This document shows, one piece after another, positions 1 through 8,237 of a DNA stretch of 9,545 nucleotides. A program made the translations under genes and the position numbers. The notes below the pieces were generated by a model, which had not been told where the DNA came from, did no database searches, and was given only the letters and a program-made list of their open reading frames with translations. Position 1 is the first letter of the stretch. The number at the start of each line of letters is the position of its first letter. The stretch comes from Synechococcaceae cyanobacterium RL_1_2 (GTDB lineage: Bacteria; Cyanobacteriota; Cyanobacteriia; Cyanobacteriales; JAAUPO01), in the NCBI GenBank assembly GCA_012033095.1, contig JAAUPO010000047.1:1-9545 (forward strand), in the 5' to 3' direction.

Positions 1-62
1 TGATCCTAGGGGGAAAGGGTTTTTTAACCGTCAATGAATTAAAATGAGTTGATAGGACTAAT

Positions 63-173
63 AGGACTTACGCATAAGCCCCCTAAATCTCCCAAATTTG
101 GGGGACTTACTTGAACGATTGTCCCCAAACATCGTATTTCCCAAGACAGAATCGAAATTTTTGCGTAAGTCCT
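63..173. mobile_element. MITE-like element, copy 1 (111 bp)
   Basis: The element begins with AGGACTTACGCA (63-74) and ends with its exact reverse complement TGCGTAAGTCCT (162-173). A second 111-bp copy lies at 2951-3061 and differs at 12 positions by my count. It has no transposase or credible ORF; minus-strand reading frames across it are by-products. Inside is a perfect palindrome CCCAAATTTGGG (91-102) and an internal GGACTTAC (103-110) repeating part of the terminal repeat. I see no clear target duplication, though ATAGGACT occurs both at 52-59 and across the left end at 61-68. Miniature elements of this look are common in cyanobacteria; the parent IS family cannot be named from here. Confidence 0.85.
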
Positions 174-667
174 GATTAAACTGAGCTCGGAAAAAAAATA
201 CGCACAATAGCTTAGTATTCGATGGCATAAGCTCATGTTCTACGTCTGAAGTGGCAGAAAATAGGATAAAAACCTTACTTTTTAACTCCTTATTCAAGCA
301 ATAGAAAATAGATTGTCAATTTAGGCTAAGCAAAACTAGCTAGATCCAGAGTCAGCATAGACAGCGAAAACACCCAACAACGGTTTTTGAAAGTTATGGT
401 TTTTTTACCCAGAAATTGACCAATTGGGGTAAACTCTTAACACCTTGGTTAAAAATTTGTCCCTAAAATTTATTATTATTTAACTTAACAGCCATTGGCT
501 GATCTGGTTTAGTATTCCCTATTACCGTTTAGGAAATAATCATTAAACCAAGGCAACCTGACTGACCCTTTTAATTAGATCATGCTCAGAAGCCCATTCC
601 TGCTTTCAGGATAAGTTCAAACCTTATTAAATATATATTTCCCTACATTTCCCTTAGATTAACTTTT
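174..667. other. Intergenic region upstream of EF-G, no gene seen
   Basis: This AT-rich stretch of about 490 bp contains no ORF with coding character on either strand. An 8-bp arm CCTTGGTT (443-450) can pair with AACCAAGG (546-553). A competing 7-bp arm TGGTTTA (505-511) can pair with TAAACCA (544-550), so the two foldings exclude each other. A short hairpin TCCTG-CTTT-CAGGA lies near 599-612. AT-rich -10-like sequence occurs around 625-638, close to the EF-G start, and a weak TTGGTT...TTTATT pair lies around 445-474. None is strong enough to call a promoter. The region probably holds the EF-G promoter and a long leader. Confidence 0.5.
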
Positions 668-2758
668 ATGCAAAAAGACCTCGCTCGATACCGAAACATA
701 GGCATCTTCGCCCACGTGGATGCCGGTAAAACTACTACCACAGAAAGAATTCTCAAACTCACTGGCAAAATTCACAAAATTGGGGAAGTTCATGAAGGGG
801 CGGCCACCACCGACTTCATGGAGCAAGAGCAAGAGCGAGGCATTACCATTCAATCTGCGGCTACTAGTTGTTTTTGGAAGGATCACCAGCTCAATATCAT
901 TGATACTCCTGGCCACGTTGACTTTACCATTGAAGTATATCGTTCCCTAAAGGTGTTAGATGGTGGTGTGGGCGTGTTCTGTGGTTCTGGTGGTGTAGAA
1001 CCTCAATCCGAAACTAACTGGCGTTATGCGAACGACTCTAAGGTAGCTCGCATCATCTATGTCAATAAACTCGATCGTACTGGTGCTGATTTCTTTAGTG
1101 TGGTGGATCAAGTCAAAACGATTTTAGCTGCTAATCCCCTAGTGATGGTATTACCCATCGGTCGGGAAACTGAATTTATTGGCGTCGTAGATCTACTGAC
1201 CCGTAAAGCTTGGGTTTGGGATGAGTCCGGCGATCCGATGAACTATGAGGTTAAGGATGTACCGGCGGATATGGTCGATGAAGTGGAACTTTATCGTGAA
1301 CAGCTCATTGAAACAGCGGTAGAGCAAGACGATGAGTTGATGGAAAAATACCTCGAAGGGGAAGAAATTGCGATCGAGGATATCCAACGCTGCATTCGGA
1401 ACGGTACTCGTAAACTGGAATTTTTCCCTACTTACTGTGGTTCTTCCTTTAAAAATAAGGGGGTACAACTAGTTTTAGATGCGGTAATTGATTATCTTCC
1501 TAACCCGATGGAAGTAAATCCCCAACCAGAAGTGGATCTAGAAGGAAATGAAACCGGTAAGTTTGCGATCGTGGATGCCGATAAACCCTTACGGGCCCTC
1601 GCTTTCAAGATCATGGACGATCGCTATGGTGCCCTTACCTTCACCCGTATTTACTCCGGTAAAATTGAAAAAGGGATGACCGTTCTTAATACTGCTACCG
1701 GTAAAACCGAGCGTATTGGTCGCCTAGTGGAAATGCATGCCGATTCCCGGGAAGAAATTGATCAGGCCCAAGCTGGGGATATTATTGCGATCGTAGGAAT
1801 GAAAAATGTCCAAACGGGCCATACCCTCTGTGATCCCAAGGCCCCGGCGACCCTAGAGCCCATGGTGTTCCCTGACCCTGTAATCTCCATCGCCATCAAA
1901 CCGAAAAAGACTGGAGATTCAGAAAAAATGGGTACAGCCCTCAGCAAAATGATCCAAGAAGATCCCTCCTTCTACATGGAAACCGACCAAGAAAGTGGTG
2001 AAACCATCATCAAAGGTATGGGAGAACTTCACTTAGACATTAAAGTAGATATTCTCAAACGTACCCACGGTGTGGAAGTGGAGGTAGGAAAACCCCAGGT
2101 AGCCTATCGTGAATCCATTACCCAACTGGTAGAAGATAGCTACACCCACAAAAAACAATCCGGTGGTTCTGGTCAATTTGGCAAAATTGATTACAGCGTT
2201 GAACCCGGAGAACCCGGCAGCGGTTTCCAATTTGAGTCTAAAGTTACTGGTGGTAATGTGCCTAAGGAATTTTGGCCTGCTGTGGAAAAAGGCTTTAAAC
2301 AAAGCATTGACAGAGGTGTATTGGCGGGTTTCCCCCTAGTGGATTTAAAAGTGACCTTAAAAGATGGTTCTTTCCACCCGGTGGATTCCTCCGCGATCGC
2401 GTTTGAAATTGCCGCCAAAGCCGGATATCGCCAATCCATTCCTAAAGCCAAGCCCCAAATCCTCGAACCCATGATGAATGTGGATGTCTTTACCCCCGAA
2501 GACTATATGGGTGATGTCATTGGTGATTTAAACCGTCGGCGTGGCATGATCAAATCCCAAAACACCACTCCGATGGGGGCCCGGATTAAAGCCGAAGTGC
2601 CCTTAAGCGAAATGTTTGGCTACATTGGCGATCTTCGCACCATGACTTCCGGCCGTGGTCAATTCTCCATGGAATTTGGTTACTATTCCCCTTGTCCTCG
2701 CAACGTTGCCGATGAAGTAATTAAAGAAACCAAAGAACGGGAAGAGGCGAAAAAATAA
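668..2758 (+). CDS. fusA: Translation elongation factor G (EF-G), Slr1463 type
   Basis: This 696-residue GTPase drives tRNA-mRNA translocation on the ribosome. All GTPase motifs are visible: G1 AHVDAGKTT (15-23), G2 RGITI (57-61), G3 DTPGHVDF (79-86), G4 NKLD (133-136) and the G5 region [11 protein letters not shown] (257-267). Domains II to V follow at normal length, with the domain IV/V signature [13 protein letters not shown] near the C-terminus. Cys105 and Cys242 match the positions I recall as the oxidation-sensitive pair of Synechocystis EF-G Slr1463, whose disulfide stops translation under oxidative stress. The ATG at 668 gives the usual EF-G start but has no good Shine-Dalgarno sequence. 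The gene stands alone, without rpsL, rpsG or tuf, and ends in its own terminator, so it is probably one of several fus paralogues. It is intact, unlike the large genes downstream. Confidence 0.97.
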   Translation: MQKDLARYRNIGIFAHVDAGKTTTTERILKLTGKIHKIGEVHEGAATTDFMEQEQERGITIQSAATSCFWKDHQLNIIDTPGHVDFTIEVYRSLKVLDGGVGVFCGSGGVEPQSETNWRYANDSKVARIIYVNKLDRTGADFFSVVDQVKTILAANPLVMVLPIGRETEFIGVVDLLTRKAWVWDESGDPMNYEVKDVPADMVDEVELYREQLIETAVEQDDELMEKYLEGEEIAIEDIQRCIRNGTRKLEFFPTYCGSSFKNKGVQLVLDAVIDYLPNPMEVNPQPEVDLEGNETGKFAIVDADKPLRALAFKIMDDRYGALTFTRIYSGKIEKGMTVLNTATGKTERIGRLVEMHADSREEIDQAQAGDIIAIVGMKNVQTGHTLCDPKAPATLEPMVFPDPVISIAIKPKKTGDSEKMGTALSKMIQEDPSFYMETDQESGETIIKGMGELHLDIKVDILKRTHGVEVEVGKPQVAYRESITQLVEDSYTHKKQSGGSGQFGKIDYSVEPGEPGSGFQFESKVTGGNVPKEFWPAVEKGFKQSIDRGVLAGFPLVDLKVTLKDGSFHPVDSSAIAFEIAAKAGYRQSIPKAKPQILEPMMNVDVFTPEDYMGDVIGDLNRRRGMIKSQNTTPMGARIKAEVPLSEMFGYIGDLRTMTSGRGQFSMEFGYYSPCPRNVADEVIKETKEREEAKK

Positions 2759-2836
2759 TAACGCCTATCACTTAAATTCCATCAACCCCTATTAATTACT
2801 GCCAACGCAGTCAGGGCATATTTATAAATTATCCCT

Positions 2837-2872
2837 ATATTCTTCTCCCCATGGGGGGAAGAATATTTTTTT
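2837..2872 (+). terminator. Intrinsic terminator of the EF-G gene
   Basis: The arm ATATTCTTCTCCCC (2837-2850) pairs with GGGGGGAAGAATAT (2853-2866). There is one T-G wobble, and the innermost bases form the loop. A run of six T follows directly (2867-2872). It lies 78 nt past the EF-G stop. This is a textbook rho-independent terminator and separates EF-G from the exoprotein gene. Confidence 0.9.
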
Positions 2873-2950
2873 AGTTTTCCCAAACTTCAGGGATTGAGGG
2901 TCGCTATGGTGGTGGTTCACATCGCTCAAACATCTTTCCGTAATGGCATT

Positions 2951-3061
2951 AGGACTTACGCACAAGCACCCTAAATCCCCCAAACTTGGGGAACTTGCTT
3001 GAACGATTCTCCCCAAACATCATGGTTCCAAGGACAGAATCGAAATTTTTGCGTAAGTCCT
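2951..3061. mobile_element. MITE-like element, copy 2 (111 bp)
   Basis: The same terminal repeats as copy 1 are present: AGGACTTACGCA (2951-2962) and TGCGTAAGTCCT (3050-3061). Orientation and length are identical and 99 of 111 positions match. The ends are perfectly conserved while the middle has diverged, as expected if a transposase elsewhere recognises the ends. The inner palindrome is partly decayed (CCCCAAACTTGGGG). It sits between the EF-G terminator and the exoprotein promoter region. No target duplication is evident. Confidence 0.85.
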
Positions 3062-3073
3062 GTTTTGTAAAAT

Positions 3074-3090
3074 TATGCACTGCTATGCAC
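3074..3090. repeat. Direct repeat TATGCAC, 10-bp period
   Basis: TATGCAC occurs at 3074-3080 and again at 3084-3090, exactly 10 bp apart, about one helical turn. It lies 70-90 bp upstream of the -10-like box of the exoprotein gene, where an activator site could be. Two 7-mers can also arise by chance, and no known regulator is assigned. Confidence 0.3.
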
Positions 3091-3160
3091 CGAAAATTGG
3101 GTAAATTAACTGACCGGATATAAGTGCAAATGCTGGTGTCATGTCCAATGGCCAGGAGTT

Positions 3161-3166
3161 TATAAT
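3161..3166 (+). promoter_or_regulatory. -10-like box TATAAT for the exoprotein gene
   Basis: A perfect TATAAT stands 44 bp before the ATG at 3211, which would give a leader of about 35-40 nt. No good -35 hexamer lies 16-18 bp upstream, so this would be a -35-independent or activator-dependent promoter. The overlapping TTG at 3166, which would extend the reading frame upstream, falls inside this box and is unlikely to be translated. Confidence 0.45.
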
Positions 3167-3184
3167 TGTACCTGTATAGGTCTG

Positions 3185-3195
3185 TGTGTAAGTCC
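3185..3195. repeat. Isolated copy of the MITE terminal repeat (11 bp)
   Basis: TGTGTAAGTCC matches the right end of the 111-bp elements (TGCGTAAGTCC) at 10 of 11 bases. It lies in the leader of the exoprotein gene, about 125 bp past copy 2. It may be the stump of an older insertion or chance. Confidence 0.35.
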
Positions 3196-3707
3196 AAGGC
3201 AAAACGACTGATGAATAATAAATGCAATCATGACAATTTTTCCCCTAGCTTTTGGCTTAATTCCTCATTACTTGCGTTTGTTTCCCTAGGACTTAATACT
3301 AACCATAGCTTGGCCCAAATTGTTCCCGATACGACTTTAGGCAATGGTTTTAATTCTGTTGTTACCCCAGATCAACTAGTCAACCCAACGGTGTTTAGTA
3401 TCACTGGGGGCCATGGCCAGGACTCCACCCTCTTCCACAGTTTTAGCGACTTTAATGTGCCGGCCAATACTACGGCCTTTTTTCAAAATGGCACTAATAT
3501 TGAACAAATTTTTTCTAGGGTCATAGGGGGTAATGCGTCAGACATTAGTGGCACGATCCAAACCAACGGGGCGGCTGACTTATTTTTAATCAATCCGGCG
3601 GGCATTATGTTCAACGAGGGAGCTTCTCTGAAAATGGAGGGTTCCTTTTTTGCCACCACCGCCACCAATATCGATTTTGGCAATGGTCAACAGTTCAGTG
3701 CCGTCAA

Positions 3708-3713
3708 CCCCCC
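3708..3713 (+). other. Frameshift site 1 of the exoprotein: C6 run, +1
   Basis: Upstream the frame reads ...FSAVNP; downstream homology resumes in the +1 frame as QPAPLLSVSVPLGLQ. Five C instead of six restores AVNPQPAPLL, the usual text of the family. The unrepaired frame stops at 3736-3738. The in-frame codons are AAC CCC CCA, so a proline tRNA could in principle also slip +1 on CCC-C. Confidence 0.85.
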
Positions 3714-4306
3714 AACCCGCTCCCCTTCTCTCCGTTAGCGTACCTTTGGGGCTGCAACTTAATAATAATAGCCAAGGTATTGCCATTCAAGGCACCAATA
3801 ACGGCCTCATTCTTAACGAAGACTATACTTTTGTTACCAATTTTGCGAATCAGGGGTTAACCCATCAAACTCCCCAGGGCCAAACGATCGCGTTGATCGC
3901 CAATGGGATTAATTTGGATGGAGGTAATATCACTGCCCCTGGGGGTGCCATTGATTTGTGGTCAGTGGGGGAGGGGGTAGTCCGTATTGGGAAAAATAAT
4001 AATGATTTTGTTCTGAGTGATGGGGGAATTAGCTCCTATGGTGATCTCAATGCCCTAAATTCCTCTTCCATTAATACCTCTGCTAACACTAGTGGCACCA
4101 TTGATATCCACGCCGATAACATTACCTTAAATAATGGATCGATCATTTTTAGCAATACCCGCAGCGGTAATGGCGGCGCAATTAATGTTAACGCGACTGG
4201 CAATTTAAATCTAGATGGTATTGTCTTTGATTTTCCCCAAAGTTCCCCCCCTAATATTATGTACAGCGGAATCGCTGCTAATGTCAGACCGTTTGGGACT
4301 AGTCGC

Positions 4307-4311
4307 GGGGG
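4307..4311 (+). other. Frameshift site 2 of the exoprotein: G5 run, +1
   Basis: The upstream frame gives ...NVRPFGTSRG and then runs to a stop at 4340-4342. The next frame gives GERVTINAAEINVTNGARI. Removing one G from the run restores TSRGERVTINAAEI, a normal beta-helix segment. The exact base cannot be fixed, but the G run is the most economical place. Confidence 0.8.
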
Positions 4312-6053
4312 AGCGGGTTACCATCAATGCAGCGGAAATTAATGTTACCAATGGGGCCCGTATTTCTACTGAAACCTTTGGTTCTGGTAACGGTGGGGAT
4401 CTATTTATTACTGGCCGCGATCGCATTACCACCGATGGGGCCGCCATTTTTGGCCCTAGCGGTTTCTTTAGTGCTGTTCGCCCTGTGCAAACCGGCCAAA
4501 CTAGTTTTCAGCAATCCTCTGGTAATAGTGGAAATTTAACCGTTAATACCCAAAATTTATCCATGACGGGGGGTTCCCAAATTTTTGCTAGTACCTTTAG
4601 TAACGGTGCTGGGGGTAATTTAATTGTCAACGCCGATCGCTTAGAGTTAACTGGTACCATCGTTCCCAATCCAGCCTTTCCCAACCAAGAATTTCCCACC
4701 CTGTTAGCTGCCGATTCCGAATCAGGGGCAACGGGCCATGGGGGAAATCTAATGATTAAATCCAAGGACATCTTAATTGCCGATGGGGCAAATATCAGTG
4801 TTGCGGCCAGGAGCCTTGGCAATGGAGGAGAATTAACCATTAATAGCGATCGCGTCACTATCACTGGTGGCACAACCAATATTCCCTCCACGATCGCCAG
4901 TAATTCCCTAGAAGGGGCTAGTGGTAGTGCGGGCAAAGTCACCTTAAACGTTCAACAGTTATCCCTATTAGCAGGGGGACAAATTTCCACTAGTACCAAC
5001 ACCAACGCCCCTGGTGGTCTATTAAATGTCAATGCCCAAACCATCACCATTGATGGTAAAAATGCCCAGGGTAGTAGTGGTTTATTTGCCTCCGCTTTAA
5101 TTAGAGAAGGACAGGGAGGGAACATTAAAATTAATAGCGATCGCTTAAGTATCACCAATGAAGGGGTGATCAGTGCCAGTAATTTTCCCAGCTCCATTAA
5201 TAGCACTAAAGCCCCTGGCATCGGTGCAGCCGGTAGTATTCACATTTCCCTCAATGAGTTTCTAAGCATATCTAGTCAAGGGGGGATTAAAGTCCGCGCC
5301 CAAGGCGGTACGGAGGGAAACATTCTCATTGATGCCCCCATGATTAAACTTACCCAGGGAAAAATTAACGCCAGTGCCGAAGGCAATGCCCAAGGGGGGA
5401 ACATTACGATTAATGGGAATAACCTCTATCTACTTCAACAGAGTGAAATCCTCGCCAACTCCGATAGTTTAGTTTCCAATACCCAAGGGGGAAACGTTAT
5501 TATCAACACCGATAACTTAATTGCCTTAAACAATAGTGATATTAGTGCTAACTCCAATTCCAGTTTTGGTGGCAGGGTTATAATTACCACCCGTGCCTTG
5601 ATTGGGACAGCCTTTCGAGAGCAATTAACCGATCAAAGTGATATTACCGCTAGTTCAGCGTTAGGGTCTGAATTTAACGGCATTGTGGAAATTAAATCCC
5701 CCGAAAATGATCCCAGTGCAGGGGTGGTGGAGTTGGCCGAGGAAGTAGTGGATGTGGATCGCCTCATTGCCCCTGGTTGTCCTGTGCCCCAACTTAGTCG
5801 CTTAGTGGTAACCGGCAAAGGCGGTTTATCTTCTAGCCCGGCTAGTACGTTGCAGAATGCCATCGTCTGGCAGGATCTGCGATCGCCCCAAGTTTCCTCC
5901 CCTGTTACCCCAAATATTAGTTGGCAAGAAATTTCCCAACCCATCCAACAGGCCCAAACTTGGCAACTTAATTCCCAAGGGGAAGTTGAGTTAATCGCAT
6001 CAAAATTTTCAGAAATGTCATATCAACCAGGAAACTGTTTCCATCGCAACTAA

Positions 6054-6488
6054 ATTAAACCTTGCCCATGCCTATGATCATTTATGAAAATGGAAATTGA
6101 TTCAGACTAATTTTCAAACCAATTTAAGCTAATGTAAATAAATATAAATGACCTGCCATCATACTCCATAACCCTTCATATCCAGTTGCCATTGGGGTTT
6201 TCCCCCCAGCCCAAGCCCCCTTAGCCCCTTCAACCAAGTGGAAATAAATCAGACAAAATACAAATCTAGTACATTTAGCTGATTGATCTTCCTACTTTCC
6301 CCCGTACAATGAAACTGATCTAATAGATAGCCAATACCGCAATCATTAGAACGCCTTTCCCCTGAAACCCTAAATTAAATTGAAGCTCGTAAGTATTCTT
6401 CCTACTTCTAAGATTAAGTTCAATTAGGGCCCACGTGAATAAATTATCTATCTAAATCTACCAATCCTTAGATCATAGGCGGTGTAAT
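6054..6488. other. Gap between exoprotein and small exported protein, no gene seen
   Basis: I find no coding region in these 435 bp. No convincing terminator follows the exoprotein; GGGG-TTTT-CCCC near 6195 is only a 4-bp stem. A larger inverted repeat pairs CCCT (6368-6371) and AATTGAA (6378-6384) with TTCAATTAGGG (6419-6429). It encloses a nested hairpin AAGTA-TTCTTCC-TACTT (6391-6407). Two small palindromes, GGGCCC (6427-6432) and CACGTG (6432-6437), abut its 3' side. These 60-120 nt before the next start could be a structured leader or regulator site. No clear promoter hexamers are visible. Confidence 0.4.
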
Positions 6489-6689
6489 ATGAACAGCCAA
6501 AACAAGACCAAAAGAATAATTGATGCGGTTTTAACTGCGACCCTTTTAGCTGTTGCTTTTTATACTCCTCAAGGCTTTTCTTCTGAAACTATTGCCAATG
6601 GTCAATGTGGTGCTAACACTGGTTTACCCTGTCGTTTACAAGGTGGTGGTACCAGAATGGTGTTACCAGACCCTGAATTTCGCCTCTAG
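6489..6689 (+). CDS. Small exported protein with two cysteines (66 aa)
   Basis: I do not recognise this protein. The ATG at 6489 has a good ribosome binding site, AGGCGG (6477-6482), 6 nt upstream, which argues for a real gene. The N-terminus has the charged segment NKTKR and a hydrophobic stretch (about 10-26) resembling a signal peptide, with cleavage plausible near residues 29-34. The mature part is only about 33 residues, with C40 and C48, the segment GLPCRLQGGGTR and an acidic tail ending PDPEFRL. The cysteines could form an 8-residue disulfide loop or bind a ligand. It sits 92 bp before the TPR-CHAT gene on the same strand and is unbroken, so it may be co-transcribed. It could be a substrate or adaptor of the protease or a secreted peptide; none of this is shown. 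Confidence 0.7.
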   Translation: MNSQNKTKRIIDAVLTATLLAVAFYTPQGFSSETIANGQCGANTGLPCRLQGGGTRMVLPDPEFRL

Positions 6690-7003
6690 TACGGTTTGCC
6701 ATTAATTTAGGTATGATCAATAAGGCTAATTGTTGTAAATAGGCTTAAGCAACACTAACTTCCATTATTTTCAATACCCCAATGGCAATTAAACAATCTT
6801 TCTTGATCTTAGTCGTCACCACCGCCGGTTTACTATGGCCCCTTGGAAGTCAGTCCGCTACAATTGCTCCGGGTCTATATAATTCCGACTATGGTTTAGA
6901 AAACCTTCCTAATACAGATAATCCCAGTGACTATGCCCTAGGTCTCTATCAACAAGGGCAATTTAAGGCAGCCAAATCTATCTGGCATCGGTTATACCAG
7001 GAA

Positions 7004-7007
7004 GCCA
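7004..7007 (+). other. Frameshift site 1 of TPR-CHAT: missing C, -1
   Basis: The first frame reads WHRLYQEA and then loses family character before the stop at 7075. The next frame supplies QQRNDINGQALYLNYLAIA. One additional C after GAAGCC gives EAQQRNDINGQALYL, a normal TPR helix. The local codons are not a canonical slippery heptamer, so ribosomal recoding is unlikely here. Confidence 0.75.
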
Positions 7008-8237
7008 ACAGCGCAACGACATCAATGGGCAGGCACTATATCTTAATTATTTGGCGATCGCGAACTATGACCTAGGGGAATGGTCGATCGCCGCAGACCA
7101 AGTAGAACAGGCTTTGCAGTTAATATCCCCCAATAACCCCCTCCTAGCCCAACTCCACAACACCAAGGCAAGCCTACTGTTAGCAGCAGGAAACCCCCAA
7201 CAGGCCCTAGATCAATGGCAACGGTCAGAGCAGCTCTATGGTCAGTTAGGGGATTTGCAAGGGGAAATTGGAGCTAAACTCAACCAAGCCCAATCTCTAC
7301 AAGCTATGGGCTTTTTTCGTCAATCCCAACAAACCCTAGATCAAATCTATGCCCATGTCCCAGGAGATGCGGAACCTAGTTTAAAGATCAAACTTTTAGA
7401 AAGTTTAGGTTCTACCTATCAACTCACCGGTAATTTAGTGCGCGGGGAAGAACTCCTCCAGGAAGCCCTCGCGATCGCCACCCAAGAACAACAAACAGAA
7501 ATCCAAAGCTCCATTCTGTTTAACTTAGCCAACAATTATCGAGCCCAAGAAGACCCCGATAATGCCCTTCGTTACTACGATCAAGCAGCCCAACTCACCC
7601 AAAATAACTTACTACGACTAGAGGCCCAGGTTAACCAACTAGGCCTACGGAAATCCCAACAAAATTGGCAAGAAGTCCAGGCATTGGAAGCTTTAATTCA
7701 ACCCCAATTAAGGGACGTAAACCTTAATCCTAGCCGTCGGGGGGTTTATGCCCAAATTAATTTAGCCCAATCCCTAATTGAAATTAACGAAGAAAAACTA
7801 GCTCTCCATTATGAGCCGTTAGAAATTGCGCAATTATTAGCCCAAGCCATTAACAACGCCAAAAATTTAAGTGACAACAAGTTAGAGTCCTATGGTTTAG
7901 GCACCTTAGGTTATCTCTACGAACAAAACCAACAATGGCAAGAAGCTGAACAAGTAACTATGCAGGCCCTGACCCTAGCCGAAGCCATGAAAGCCAGGGA
8001 CATTAGTTATCAATGGCAATGGCAGTTAGGACGCATCTATCAAGCCCAAGGAAATATTCAACAAGCGATTGATTCCTTTACCCTGGCAGTTAATACCCTA
8101 CAAATTTTACGTACAGATTTAGTAGCCATTAACTCCGATGTTAGATTTTCCTTTAGGGAAAAAGTAGAACCAGTCTATCGGGGATTAGTTTCCCTTTTGC
8201 TGACCCCATCGGACTCCAACAACCAACTGCCAAGTAA

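Larger units (their letters stand above)
3211..6053 (+). pseudogene. Filamentous haemagglutinin-like TPS exoprotein, two frameshifts
   Basis: This is a two-partner-secretion (TpsA) exoprotein, normally carried across the outer membrane by a TpsB pore to lie at the cell surface. The ATG at 3211 has AAGG 11 nt upstream and yields a signal peptide ending SLA before QIVPDTTLG. The TPS domain follows, with ITGG, LFHSFSDFNVP, IFSRVIGG and LFLINPAGIMF (about 36-165). The remainder is G/N-rich beta-helix repeats of the GGNITIN type. The end carries the conserved cyanobacterial pattern of a cysteine (856), VTGKGGL, WQDLR, a QTWQLNSQGEVEL segment and a last cysteine (942). The frame moves +1 at 3708-3713 and +1 at 4307-4311; removing one base at each gives 946 residues without stops. 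Unrepaired, translation ends at 3738 inside the TPS domain. Family assignment is confident; whether it is truly dead is not. Confidence 0.88.
2393..7478. repeat. HIP1 octamers GCGATCGC (seven copies)
   Basis: Perfect GCGATCGC sites begin at 2393, 4417, 4846, 5137, 5879, 7054 and 7471. One is in EF-G, four in the exoprotein and two in TPR-CHAT; none is intergenic. Several one-mismatch forms also occur. This highly iterated palindrome marks many cyanobacterial genomes, and its presence inside the two large broken genes suggests they have long resided in this or a similar host. Confidence 0.9.

Noticed and set aside
1..62. End of an upstream gene or its terminator
   Set aside because: There is a T run at 20-25 but no proper stem before it, and too little sequence to recognise a coding end.
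58..297. Minus-strand ORFs at 39-236 and 58-297
   Set aside because: Most of their length is the 111-bp element read backwards, and similar peptides arise at 2822-3227 from copy 2. No conserved domain or ribosome binding site.
3166..3210. Upstream TTG start for the exoprotein
   Set aside because: It lies inside the TATAAT box and would put 15 extra residues before a normal signal peptide; the ATG at 3211 fits better.
2822..3227. Minus-strand ORFs over the second element
   Set aside because: By-products of the repeat and of the terminator sequence; no coding signal.
4508..5221. Long minus-strand ORFs (4508-4942, 4952-5221, 5633-5944)
   Set aside because: They mirror the repetitive beta-helix gene and lack start signals or domains.
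3211..6053. Contact-dependent inhibition toxin (CdiA-like)
   Set aside because: The C-terminus is the usual cyanobacterial TPS ending, with no toxin domain, no pretoxin motif and no immunity gene after it.
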